Position numbers and translations under genes: made by a program | Shown here: piece by piece, positions 18,441 to 26,440 of the stretch | Position numbering within the stretch: position 1 is the first letter of the stretch | Layout: the number at the start of each line of letters is the position of its first letter | The notes under the pieces: generated by a model | Databases searched by the model: none | Told to the model about the DNA's origin: nothing | Seen by the model: only the letters and a program-made list of their open reading frames with translations | Source: Hyphomicrobiaceae bacterium | GTDB lineage: Bacteria; Pseudomonadota; Alphaproteobacteria; Rhizobiales; Methyloligellaceae | DNA: 64,000 bases | Assembly (NCBI GenBank): GCA_020637815.1 | Contig: JACKJS010000002.1 | Span: 124,001 to 188,000 of the forward strand | Direction: 5' to 3'

Positions 18441-19120
18441 GTTCAAGACATCGTCTGGTCGCGCTCATGCCCATGCGGCATAGTTCCGAGCGCGTGCCGG
18501 GGAAAAACTATCGTCCGTTCGGCGACGGCCGTCCGCTGTTTCATCATATGGTGGACGTCATGCTGTCGTGCCCACAGATCGACAAGATCGTCATCGATAC
18601 GGATAGCGAGCTCATCAAAGAGCAGTGCACGGAGCAGTTTCCGGATGTCGTCGTCTTGGATCGCCCACAGCATCTCCTCGGTGGCATGACGCCGATGAAC
18701 GATGTTCTGCTGCACGATATTAGCGAGGTTCCGTCGGAGTTTTACCTACAGACGCACTCCACCAATCCGCTTCTCACCAAAGAGACGATGCAGAAGGCAG
18801 TCGACGCGTTCTTCGAGAATTATCCAATCTACGACTCCCTGTTTTCCGTGACACGGCTGCAGACGCGCCTGTGGGATAGCCTGGCGCGGGCGGTGAACCA
18901 CAATCCCAACATCCTGCTGCGCACCCAGGACTTGCCGCCGATCTACGAAGAGAATTCGTGCATCTTTATCTTTCCCGGCGATCTCATGAAGGAGCGGCAC
19001 AGCCGCATCGGCAACCGGCCCTTCATGTTCGAGATGGACCGGCTCGAGGCGCAGGATATCGACGAGGAAATCGACTTCCGCGTCGCGGATCTGATCTTCA
19101 AGCAGACGCGCGGTGTGTAG
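18437..19120 (+). CDS. Acylneuraminate cytidylyltransferase family protein
   Basis: CTP-dependent activating enzyme of the NeuA/KdsB fold; 227 residues, a normal length. The N-terminal signature is MPMRHSSERVPGKNYRPF (consensus R-x2-S-x-R-x-PxKN), with IVIDTDSE, LQTHSTNPLL and a late NRPFMFEMDRLEAQDID that positions the metal. The partner enzymes of sialic, legionaminic or pseudaminic acid synthesis (NeuB-type synthase) are absent from the window, so the acid that receives CMP may be different. It is coupled to the GT2 before it (ATGA overlap) and to the hydroxyacid dehydrogenase after it (3-bp gap). Confidence 0.87.
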   Translation: MSSRHRLVALMPMRHSSERVPGKNYRPFGDGRPLFHHMVDVMLSCPQIDKIVIDTDSELIKEQCTEQFPDVVVLDRPQHLLGGMTPMNDVLLHDISEVPSEFYLQTHSTNPLLTKETMQKAVDAFFENYPIYDSLFSVTRLQTRLWDSLARAVNHNPNILLRTQDLPPIYEENSCIFIFPGDLMKERHSRIGNRPFMFEMDRLEAQDIDEEIDFRVADLIFKQTRGV

Positions 19121-19123
19121 GCG

Positions 19124-20098
19124 ATGCCCAAGGCGCTTGTAACCTGTCACCATTTGCAGCGGTTCTTCGAGGACTTCCGCCCCGCTTACGAGGCAGCCGG
19201 CGTCGAACCGATCCTCCCGAAGATCGCGGGACAACAGCTCGATGCGGCCGGCATGCGCGCGGCTATTGCCGGTGTCGACGCTGTGATCGCCGGCGACGAC
19301 GAGATCGATGCGAGCGTGCTCGAGGCCGGCAAGGCCGCGGGCCTGAAAGCCGTCATCAAATGGGGTATCGGCACCGACTCCATCGACAAGGCCAAGGCGG
19401 CCGAGCTCGGAATTCCGGTCTACAACACACCTGGCACGTTTGCGAACGAGGTCGCCGATCTCGCTCTCAGCCTTCTGCTCAACGTGCTGCGCGAAACCCA
19501 TCTGATGCATAGTTCGGTCAAGCAGGGTGGCTGGCACAAGGTGCCCGGACGGACACTCGCTGGGATGACGGCCGGGGTGATCGGGCTCGGTTCGATCGGT
19601 CAAGGGATTGCCCGCCGCACGAGCGCCTTCGGCATGAATACGATCGGGTACGACGTGCGGAAGATCGACGCCAAGGCGCTAGCCGATCTCGGCGTGACCC
19701 AAGTCGATCTGGACACGCTGTTCGCGCAGAGCGATGTGATCCTGGTTGCCTGCGAACTGACGCCTGAGAGCCGCCACCTCTTGCGCGACGAGACCTTCGC
19801 GAAGATGAAGGATGGCGTCTACATCGTGAACGTATCGCGGGGGCCGCTGATCGACGAGGCCGCGCTGTGCCGCGCCTTGGAGAGCGGCAAGGTCGCCGGC
19901 GCGGGGCTCGACGTGTTCGAGACGGAGCCGTTGCCGAAGGAGAGCCCTTTGCATGCGTTCGACTCGGTTGTGTTCAGCACACATAACGGCTCGAACACGA
20001 TCGAGGCCGTTGCCCGAGTTAACGCGATGACGACAGATATTCTGCTTCATGTGCTTGGCCTGAAGGCCATCGATTTCACGCCGAACAGAGTTGCTTGA
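19124..20098 (+). CDS. D-2-hydroxyacid dehydrogenase (phosphoglycerate-dehydrogenase-like)
   Basis: NAD-dependent oxidoreductase of 324 residues. It has the substrate-domain segment KWGIGTDSIDKAKAAELG, the nucleotide-binding GVIGLGSIGQGIARR, catalytic Arg in NVSRGPLIDE, Glu in DVFETEPLP, and His in FSTHNGSNT. Members oxidise or reduce 2-hydroxy or 2-keto acids. Lying between a cytidylyltransferase and an SDR in one operon, it more likely makes a special sugar acid for CMP activation than serine. The SDR follows directly at the next base after the stop. Confidence 0.88.
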   Translation: MPKALVTCHHLQRFFEDFRPAYEAAGVEPILPKIAGQQLDAAGMRAAIAGVDAVIAGDDEIDASVLEAGKAAGLKAVIKWGIGTDSIDKAKAAELGIPVYNTPGTFANEVADLALSLLLNVLRETHLMHSSVKQGGWHKVPGRTLAGMTAGVIGLGSIGQGIARRTSAFGMNTIGYDVRKIDAKALADLGVTQVDLDTLFAQSDVILVACELTPESRHLLRDETFAKMKDGVYIVNVSRGPLIDEAALCRALESGKVAGAGLDVFETEPLPKESPLHAFDSVVFSTHNGSNTIEAVARVNAMTTDILLHVLGLKAIDFTPNRVA

Positions 20099-20863
20099 TT
20101 GGCTAGAAACGATCAGCTTGCGTCCTATCCGAGCCTCGGACATCGCTGCGTCATCATCACCGGGGGAGCGACAGGTATTGGCCGCGCCATGGTCGAGGCC
20201 TTTGTGGACCAGGGCGCCAAAGTTGCCTTTCTGGACCGGGACATGGAGTCAGGCGCTGCGCTCGCCGCGGAGTTGGGAAGTGGCGTCCACTTTCTCGCCT
20301 GCGATGTGAGCGACGCGGCGGCGCTGAAGACGGCGATCCTCGACGCTATTGGTCTTCTGGGCGGTCTTCAGGTTCTCATCGCGAACGCGGCCAACGATAC
20401 GCGGCACGGTCTCGACGATCTGACGCCAGAGCTTTGGGACGATTGCCTTGCGGTCAACCTCAAGCACCAGTTCTTCGCGGCGCAAACCGCCTATCCCGCC
20501 ATCGAGGCCGCCGGCGGCGGATCCATCATCTGCCTCGGCTCGATCTCGTGGCTGAACAACACCACAGGCATGATCGGCTACACCACCGCCAAGGCCGGCA
20601 TTCACGGCCTCGTGCGGACGCTGGCGCGCTTGTTGGGGCCGAAGAACATCCGCGTGAACGCACTGCTTCCCGGTTGGACCATGACCGCGCGCCAGCTCAG
20701 CCATTGGGTTGACGACGAGGCGCATCGCGAGATCGATCGCGCGCAATGTTTGCCGCGCCGCGTCATGCCGGACGATATCGCGCGCATGGCTCTCTTTCTG
20801 GCGTCTGACGATAGTGCGATGTGTACGCAGCAGACATTCGTCGTCGATGGCGGCTGGGTTTGA
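20099..20863 (+). CDS. SDR family oxidoreductase
   Basis: Classical short-chain dehydrogenase of 254 residues. It starts at TTG 20099, immediately after the preceding stop. It contains TGGATGIGRAM (TGxxxGIG), NAAND, the catalytic Ser in LGSISWLN, YTTAK with Tyr and Lys, and the C-terminal substrate loop ending FVVDGGWV. It may reduce or oxidise the same carbon skeleton as the adjacent hydroxyacid dehydrogenase. Operon context (GT2, cytidylyltransferase, dehydrogenase, SDR) supports a role in making one specific activated residue. Confidence 0.9.
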   Translation: MARNDQLASYPSLGHRCVIITGGATGIGRAMVEAFVDQGAKVAFLDRDMESGAALAAELGSGVHFLACDVSDAAALKTAILDAIGLLGGLQVLIANAANDTRHGLDDLTPELWDDCLAVNLKHQFFAAQTAYPAIEAAGGGSIICLGSISWLNNTTGMIGYTTAKAGIHGLVRTLARLLGPKNIRVNALLPGWTMTARQLSHWVDDEAHREIDRAQCLPRRVMPDDIARMALFLASDDSAMCTQQTFVVDGGWV

Positions 20864-20955
20864 TTGAGGTCGCTGATCTCGGTGTTTTGACGTCGACGCT
20901 CAGGTCCACAACGCCGCTGCAGGGGCGGCACATGGGTTGCTTGGAGGACAGTGGA

Positions 20956-21819
20956 ATGGCAGAGCCACTCCCAATTTTTGTTTGGACGATGGGAAAGGTC
21001 GGTACGAGTACGATCTCGGCCGCGCTTCGGGGCGCCGACATCCCAGCGCTTCATCTGCACTACATTCGCGCAAAACAATCTGCTGCCGCTGGCACGCCAG
21101 CGTCGGCGGCCGATGTCGCAAGGGCGTCGCGGGGAAAAGGAGTGAGGGCGCTTCTGGCGGCCGGGGTCTCTTCTGCCCAACAAACGGGTCTCGGCCAGCT
21201 GCTCTGGCAACGGAGGGCTGGAGCGCGGACTCCGCCGGCCAAAGAAGACATATCCCACACGGCGTCTTCAAAGAGGGCATTGGAGATCATTTCCAGTGAC
21301 GCGCAGCCAGTGAAAGTCATCACAATGGTTCGCGAACCGATTGCTCGGAACATCTCCGCTTTTTTTCAAAATCTGAAAACCTTTCAGCAGCAGCATGACT
21401 CTCCCGTCGAACATCTCATTCAGGCGTTCGAAGAGATATACCCCCACGATGTCCCTCTGGAGTGGTTCGATAGTGAATTGAAGCAGGCAACGGGCTTTGA
21501 TGTCTATGCCGAGACTTTCGATCGGGACGCAAGGGTCGGCCATTATACGCATGGCAGGTTCGAGTTCCTCCTGATGCGCTCCGATACGGACCTCGAGCGG
21601 CAGCAGGCAGAAGTTTCCGACTTTGTGCAGAAGCAGATTCCGCTGACGATACAAAATGCCGCCAAGGACAAGGTGTACTCGGAGACTTATGCAGCCTTCA
21701 AAAATCAGCTGGTGCTATCGGAACAGTATGTCCAGCGGGCCTATACCTCGAAATTCGCCAGACACTTTTGGACCGATGCGGAACTCGACGAACTCACCCG
21801 GCGCCATCTTCGAAAGTAG
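20956..21819 (+). CDS. Putative capsular polysaccharide synthesis protein, sulfotransferase-like
   Basis: 287 residues from ATG 20956, chosen because GGAGG lies 8 nt upstream; a longer in-frame reading overlaps the SDR gene. It begins with FVWTMGKVGTSTISAAL, a P-loop-like motif where sulfotransferases bind the 5'-phosphosulfate part of PAPS, and has MVREPIARNISAFF, equivalent to the 3'-phosphate-binding R-x6-S region. This combination matches the family annotated as putative capsular polysaccharide synthesis (NKWYS type). Sulfation of the glycan is plausible but not proven. No membrane segment. Confidence 0.75.
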   Translation: MAEPLPIFVWTMGKVGTSTISAALRGADIPALHLHYIRAKQSAAAGTPASAADVARASRGKGVRALLAAGVSSAQQTGLGQLLWQRRAGARTPPAKEDISHTASSKRALEIISSDAQPVKVITMVREPIARNISAFFQNLKTFQQQHDSPVEHLIQAFEEIYPHDVPLEWFDSELKQATGFDVYAETFDRDARVGHYTHGRFEFLLMRSDTDLERQQAEVSDFVQKQIPLTIQNAAKDKVYSETYAAFKNQLVLSEQYVQRAYTSKFARHFWTDAELDELTRRHLRK

Positions 21820-21980
21820 GCCAGGCGAGTGCCTGCACATGGTGGTTGGTTCAGCCACGCCGCTACGATTGAATAAGTTCTCCAGTCACAAAGAACTGTT
21901 CGGCCTGCGCTAATGGATCCAAAGTGGCTGGGACTCAGGTTGGATCATTCTTGTGATTGATGCCGGTGTTTGGTGGCCGA

Positions 21981-22001
21981 GTCCTGCAGATGCCGCAGGA
22001 C
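21981..22001 (+). repeat. Short perfect hairpin between two genes
   Basis: GTCCTGC and GCAGGAC are exact reverse complements separated by a 7-nt loop. They lie in the 278-bp gap between the NKWYS-type gene and the methyltransferase. No T-tract follows directly, so it is not a standard intrinsic terminator. The rest of this gap shows no gene. Confidence 0.35.
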
Positions 22002-22097
22002 GATGGATTCGAACGACTTGTCCGCAAACGATTTAAAGCCAATTGGAGGCTACTGACTAATTGATATGTTTTGCGAGCAAGATAGAAAGTATTGCCG

Positions 22098-22805
22098 ATG
22101 TTCGAATTCCTTAAAAAGGAAGCCTATTTCCGCTGGGGGGAGAGTGGTATCCCCCTGAACGAGCCAAAAGGGCTCAAGGGTGCGGAGGACGCTTTTATTC
22201 TTTCTCTGCTCAGGGACAAACTAGGATTGAAAATCCTGGAAATGGGCGGTGGAAATTCAAGAATACTAAGACTCTTGTGTGATGATAATGAATGCTGGAA
22301 CATAGATTCGTTTGAGGGAAAAAATAACGGGCCGGTGCGTGAAATAAAAATTGAAAATGTTCGCAACGTTGTCGGTCAATTAGGAGATTTCTCGCCTGAA
22401 TTAAGTGATGACTATTTTGATTACGTTGTTTCTGTTTCGGTCATGGAGCATGTGCCTGGAGACATGCTACCGAAGGTGTTCGAGGATTGCAGGCGTGTGT
22501 TGAAGCCGGGTGGCTTCGTTGCTCACGCCATTGACGTCTATTTGTTGGATAAGGACGATTGCGATCATCCGCACCAAGCGTCCGTTCGCAGTCGTCTGAA
22601 GACTTATCTGGAATCCGCCAAGTCCGCAGGCCTTGAACTGGTGGAGGATCCTGCGCCCATCGAGGACCCGTACTTTCGCGGAAGTTATGTCAGCCAAGCT
22701 GACAGCGTGATGCATCTTTGGAACAGCCTTGCGCCGAAACTCCGACCGCTGCGCGAGATCGCCCAGGTAGTGAGCTTGAAAGCCGTCTGGCGGAAACCCG
22801 ACTGA
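22098..22805 (+). CDS. Class I SAM-dependent methyltransferase
   Basis: 235 residues from ATG 22098. It has the SAM-binding motif LKILEMGGGNSRILRLL (E-x-GGG), a DSFEG segment after strand 2, and FDYVVSVSVMEHVPGDM with the post-II and VMEH signature, followed by RRVLKPGGFVAHA. This is a Methyltransf_11-like Rossmann fold. The target is unknown, but methylation of a sugar in the glycan fits the context. Codon use in the first half (22090-22500) is clearly AT-richer than the flanking genes, a sign of recent acquisition. Confidence 0.85.
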   Translation: MFEFLKKEAYFRWGESGIPLNEPKGLKGAEDAFILSLLRDKLGLKILEMGGGNSRILRLLCDDNECWNIDSFEGKNNGPVREIKIENVRNVVGQLGDFSPELSDDYFDYVVSVSVMEHVPGDMLPKVFEDCRRVLKPGGFVAHAIDVYLLDKDDCDHPHQASVRSRLKTYLESAKSAGLELVEDPAPIEDPYFRGSYVSQADSVMHLWNSLAPKLRPLREIAQVVSLKAVWRKPD

Positions 22806-22955
22806 GTTCGAACGACAGACGGTCTCCAAAGTCCGCAGACGCGAGGGGGCTGACCCTGGGTAACATCTCGAGTCGTGGATGACGCATTGGCGGCGATGGA
22901 TTCCGACCGATCGATCATGGGGCGTGGTCGTCCCCGAGGTGGATTGCCGAAGGCC

Positions 22956-23686
22956 TCAGAGACCCACGTCGGTCATCTCCAGATAGTGTGCAAGGCTTGG
23001 GTCAAACGTTGCCATCTGCACCTTCGTGTCTCGAAGATCTTCGACAGCGGCGAGTTCAAGCAAGTAAGCGGCGGCACGCTCGGTCAAGTCGTCGGAAAAG
23101 GCGTGCACCTTGCCCTTTCCAAAAAATTTGCCAGGCCCGGAATCGCGCTGAGAAAAACTGCCGCTCTTGGCAACTGCTTCAAACTTTTCGTCGGGGAGGT
23201 TGACGGTACAGTATTCTAGCAAATCTTTCGTTGCCGATTCGTAATCAAAAGACAGTTTTTCAAAAGATAAAATATAGTATTGCTCTGCACATATATCAGA
23301 GGCGTCAATCCAATATTTCTGATACCGACAGAATTTCTCTACAAATATTTTTCTATGGAGTCGGCAAATTTTCTCGGCCGGACGTCGTGGTAGTACCGTG
23401 AGACGAACGTATCTCGAAGATCACGAATAGAATTGAGCATTTTGACACCTGGGATTCCGAGATATTCTTACTTCTCGTCGTGCCAGTGCTGTTTGCTCAA
23501 ATATGCTGTCGACGACGTTGCAAGGCGGTCGACGGCCTCCCTGGGAATGTCTTCCCGCACGGATGAGTTTTGCCAATTGGGCGTCTGTAAGGCGCCGGGA
23601 ACCCGTTGAGAACGGCCCGTTGCGTTCAATAGCTGAACCGGCCACGTGCTGCCTGTCTTTGGCGCACCGTTGGCTATAACCCACAT
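22956..23686 (-). pseudogene. Sulfotransferase pseudogene
   Basis: Reading on the minus strand from ATG 23686, the protein begins MWVIANGAPKTGSTWPVQLL, the PAPS 5'-phosphosulfate loop of Sulfotransfer_1-type enzymes. The frame is stopped by TAA at 23468-23470 after WHDEK. Beyond the stop the same frame continues KMLNSIRDLRDTFVSRYYHD, the 3'-phosphate-binding motif. Then a second lesion occurs at the A5 run (plus-strand T5, 23348-23352): adding one A restores KIFVEKFCRYQKYWID and the rest of the C-terminus down to the stop at 22956. Two independent lesions make a working product unlikely. Confidence 0.8.
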
Positions 23687-24282
23687 CGATCCCCCGTCCA
23701 GTTCCTCGATCGCGGGACTTACCCTGCTTTGTGGCAGAATACGAATGACTGTTTTGCCCGATGGCTGCTGACGATCCAACCTCTACATCCAATGAAGGCC
23801 GCATCGAATAGTGCATTGCGCCGTCGCGGCGGTGGCATTCGCCCGCGCTTGCGTCGTTTCCAGCGTCGATCTTGTATTGTTGCGGACAATGACGCGTCAG
23901 CGGCCACTCTGCTACGCTCAGAGCCTGAGACTTGCGCCTCAATAACGGAGACCAGGTGCTCGCTCCCGCAGGTCCGAAGTCGTCTTGGTTTGTATGGGCG
24001 GCAAAGCACGCTCAGCTAGTCAGACAACGACGAATTCATGCTGCTTCAATCGACGCCGTTCAAGCCGTTCAAAAAGAACGATCTTGGTCCGCTTTTGTCG
24101 TTAAGTCTTGCGGCCTACTAACGGACCGACTTGCCGCCTAGGCCAGTTCCTGATCGCCCTAAGACCCGATAGATCGCCTCGTATGCGGTTGTGTCTTGTC
24201 GGCGTTTTTGGCAACGCATAATGTCGGGTGCACGTAGAAGTCCACCTTCTCGTTCTCGAGAAATAACGAACTGGTCGACACG
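23687..24282. other. Gene-free decayed stretch
   Basis: About 600 bp between two pseudogenes. Only short arginine- or serine-rich open frames are present on either strand and none has a recognisable motif or good ribosome-binding site. Given the broken genes on both sides it is probably further decayed coding DNA, but no parent gene could be identified. Confidence 0.5.
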
Positions 24283-24765
24283 ATGCTCCTTGATCCGCCC
24301 GCCGACCATAACTCCGTTCTAGAGCGCATGGCTGCTTGGCGCGTGACGCTTGATCGTTTCTTCGATATCGGAGTCGCGCGAGGGGGATGGGAAAGTAAGG
24401 TTAGGAAACATTGGCCAGAGTCGTCGATTTTTTCTTCGAGGCCGCGCGTGTATGGGCCCCACACTTGCAGCAAACAGCAGCTAGACTAGGTGGGCAGGTC
24501 GAGGTGCTGAATGCCGCTGCGGGCGACGTGGACGGAGAAGCATATTTTCATTTTGACCCTGCCAACCCTTATGGTGGGGCGCTGATCGACAAATTAGCGG
24601 AACACGCGATCCAGGTTCCAATAGTGACGCTAGACACCGTCATCACTGCGCTGCATTGACATAGCAGAACCGAAGTGGCGGCCGTACGACAATGCCCTGT
24701 GGCAACTCGACCTGTACTTCGTCAGACCAGAGAAAACTAAGCTTGCTGAATGGCGCCTTGCGTAA
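24283..24765 (+). pseudogene. FkbM methyltransferase pseudogene, frameshifted and internally deleted
   Basis: The N-terminal part reads RFFDIGVARGGWESKVRKHW (SAM loop). At a T6 run (24428-24433) the frame shifts; adding one T joins it to FFFEAARVWAPHLQQ and on to VEVLNAAAGDVDGEAYFHF and VPIVTLDTVI, the expected FkbM order. At about 24655 it then jumps, in a different frame, to DIAEPKWRPYDNALWQLDL, the FkbM C-terminal strand pair, ending at TAA 24763. The KxDxxG core between these parts is missing, so roughly 90-100 codons are deleted. The intact GT2 gene begins 7 bp later. Confidence 0.78.
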
Positions 24766-24771
24766 TCGCAG

Positions 24772-26016
24772 ATGACAGTCGTATGCATCGTTACACCGAG
24801 CCTCAATTCGGCACGCGTCATCTCGCAGACGATCAATTCTGTTACCTCACAGTCGGGCGATTTCGACATCCTTTATCATGTTCAAGATGGGGGGTCGTCG
24901 GACGATACCTGCGCCATCGTACAGGATCACATAGACCGCTTGGCCAGCGGCTGGAACATCCACTGTAAGTCGATCGCGATGACGATGTCGTCCGGGCCGG
25001 ACGACGGCATGTATGACGCCGTCAACAAGGGATTTTCCGTTCTTCCCGTCGACGAAGCCGCGCTCATGACATGGATCAACTCAGATGATCTGCTGGCGTC
25101 TGGCGCGATAAACGCCGCCCTCGCGGTGGTGCGTCAATTCCAAGATGTCAAATGGCTGGGCGGCCGCATGGTGCAAATAGACGTGCATGGGACGGTGCTG
25201 TCCGTGCACCCGCCGTATCTCTATCCAACAGCTCTCATCGCACAGGGTCTATGCGATGGCCGCTATGCGCGATTCGTTCAGCAGGAAGGGGTCTTCTGGA
25301 CGCCAGATCTATGGAAATGCGCCGGCGGTTTGAGCAGCAGGCTTAGGCTGGCCGGCGATTGGGATCTCTGGAGAAGGTTCGCGCAGTTTGCGGCGTTCAA
25401 CACTTTGGAGACGTTGACCGGATTTCACCGCAGGCACCCGGGTCAGCTGTCGGAGGATCTAAGCGACTATTACCTGGAGGTCGATTCGGCTGAGCCCATC
25501 GCACTCGACCCGGATCGGCCTTTGCCCCAGCCGAACTATTTCCGCTACGACCTTTCCAATGAGAGGTGGCGTGTCTCCAACACCGTAACGACCGACGAGG
25601 ACATTCTGTGCCGATCACGCGCTGCAGGAACGATCTTCGCGTCTTCGACGGTGACGATCCAGCCTTCTGCGTACATTGTGCATGGGTCAACGACCGATGC
25701 CTATATCGCCCTGATTTCCCAGACGCCCGTTACGGCGGGTGACGTCGTAGAGGCCTGCGTGGACGTGGATCTTTGCAATGATGCGCGGCTTCTAGTTCGA
25801 CTTGGTCGCCACGGCGACACTGAGTTCGAGGCATCGCCGTCTGTTCAGGTCGACGCGAAGCGAGGGACGAACACCGTTTGTGTTAGCCACACCTTCAAGC
25901 ATGCTCATGATGGATACCGCGTCCAGATAGCAAGCGCAGGGGCCCCCGCGTTGATTGCCGATGCCCGATTTTGTTCGGCAGCGACAGGAGAGCCGCCACT
26001 GCCCTCGCGATCTTGA
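24772..26016 (+). CDS. Glycosyltransferase family 2 with C-terminal beta-rich domain
   Basis: 414 residues. The GT-A domain (1-230) begins VVCIVTPSLNSARVISQTIN, with HVQDGGSSDDT, the metal-binding WINSDDLL and VQQEGVFW/RLAGDWDLWRRF for acceptor contact; it resembles the WcaA/SpsA-like group. Residues about 255-405 (for example TVTIQPSAYIVHGSTTDAYI) look like an added beta-sandwich, possibly carbohydrate-binding, which I cannot assign to a family. It begins 7 bp after the FkbM pseudogene, as though both once formed an operon. Confidence 0.85.
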   Translation: MTVVCIVTPSLNSARVISQTINSVTSQSGDFDILYHVQDGGSSDDTCAIVQDHIDRLASGWNIHCKSIAMTMSSGPDDGMYDAVNKGFSVLPVDEAALMTWINSDDLLASGAINAALAVVRQFQDVKWLGGRMVQIDVHGTVLSVHPPYLYPTALIAQGLCDGRYARFVQQEGVFWTPDLWKCAGGLSSRLRLAGDWDLWRRFAQFAAFNTLETLTGFHRRHPGQLSEDLSDYYLEVDSAEPIALDPDRPLPQPNYFRYDLSNERWRVSNTVTTDEDILCRSRAAGTIFASSTVTIQPSAYIVHGSTTDAYIALISQTPVTAGDVVEACVDVDLCNDARLLVRLGRHGDTEFEASPSVQVDAKRGTNTVCVSHTFKHAHDGYRVQIASAGAPALIADARFCSAATGEPPLPSRS

Positions 26017-26440
26017 TTTGGGCTCGCCAACAGCTTCTATTTGTTCCGAAAGAGGACGATGGACCTTGAGGCGCTTCTCATCGGCAGTGAGCCTGAACGA
26101 CCCGGTCCGCGGACCGATGATCGAACATGACGGCTGCTCGGAATAGCTTCAAAAGGTATGTCAGACTAGGTTACAGACTACAACCACTAGTAGATAAACT
26201 TTTGCGGCTCCTGCTTTGTGGTGGCGCTGGATCAACGCCGCTCGTTGAGCGAGCTCGATACTCTGCCGGAGCGGCGGCGGTCATAGCTAGCAAATGACCA
26301 GTTCCGCGTCTCACATGGGACATCCGTCGTAGGCGGATGTCGAAGGCATTGACGGGCTCGGCCCCGGTGTGGCTTCTACCGTCAACGACTAATGGTGTGC
26401 TTGGCTTGAACCGTCTTTCCGACCAATCCCAGCGGCCGAA
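26017..26440. other. Intergenic stretch with no recognised gene
   Basis: About 420 bp between the GT2 gene and the 1142-residue gene. A short AT-richer patch lies around 26160-26215 and could hold the promoter for the long gene downstream. No frame with recognisable protein features was found on either strand. Confidence 0.4.

Noticed and set aside
18437..19120. Assigning the cytidylyltransferase as neuA or kdsB
   Set aside because: The family is clear but the substrate is not; partner genes for either pathway are missing here.
22875..23219. Plus-strand open frame opposite the sulfotransferase pseudogene
   Set aside because: The minus strand reads as a sulfotransferase C-terminus after frame repair; the plus-strand product has no recognisable features.
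24428..24433. Programmed frameshift at the T6 run in the FkbM gene
   Set aside because: A second break with loss of the KxDxxG core follows, so a frameshift product would still be non-functional.
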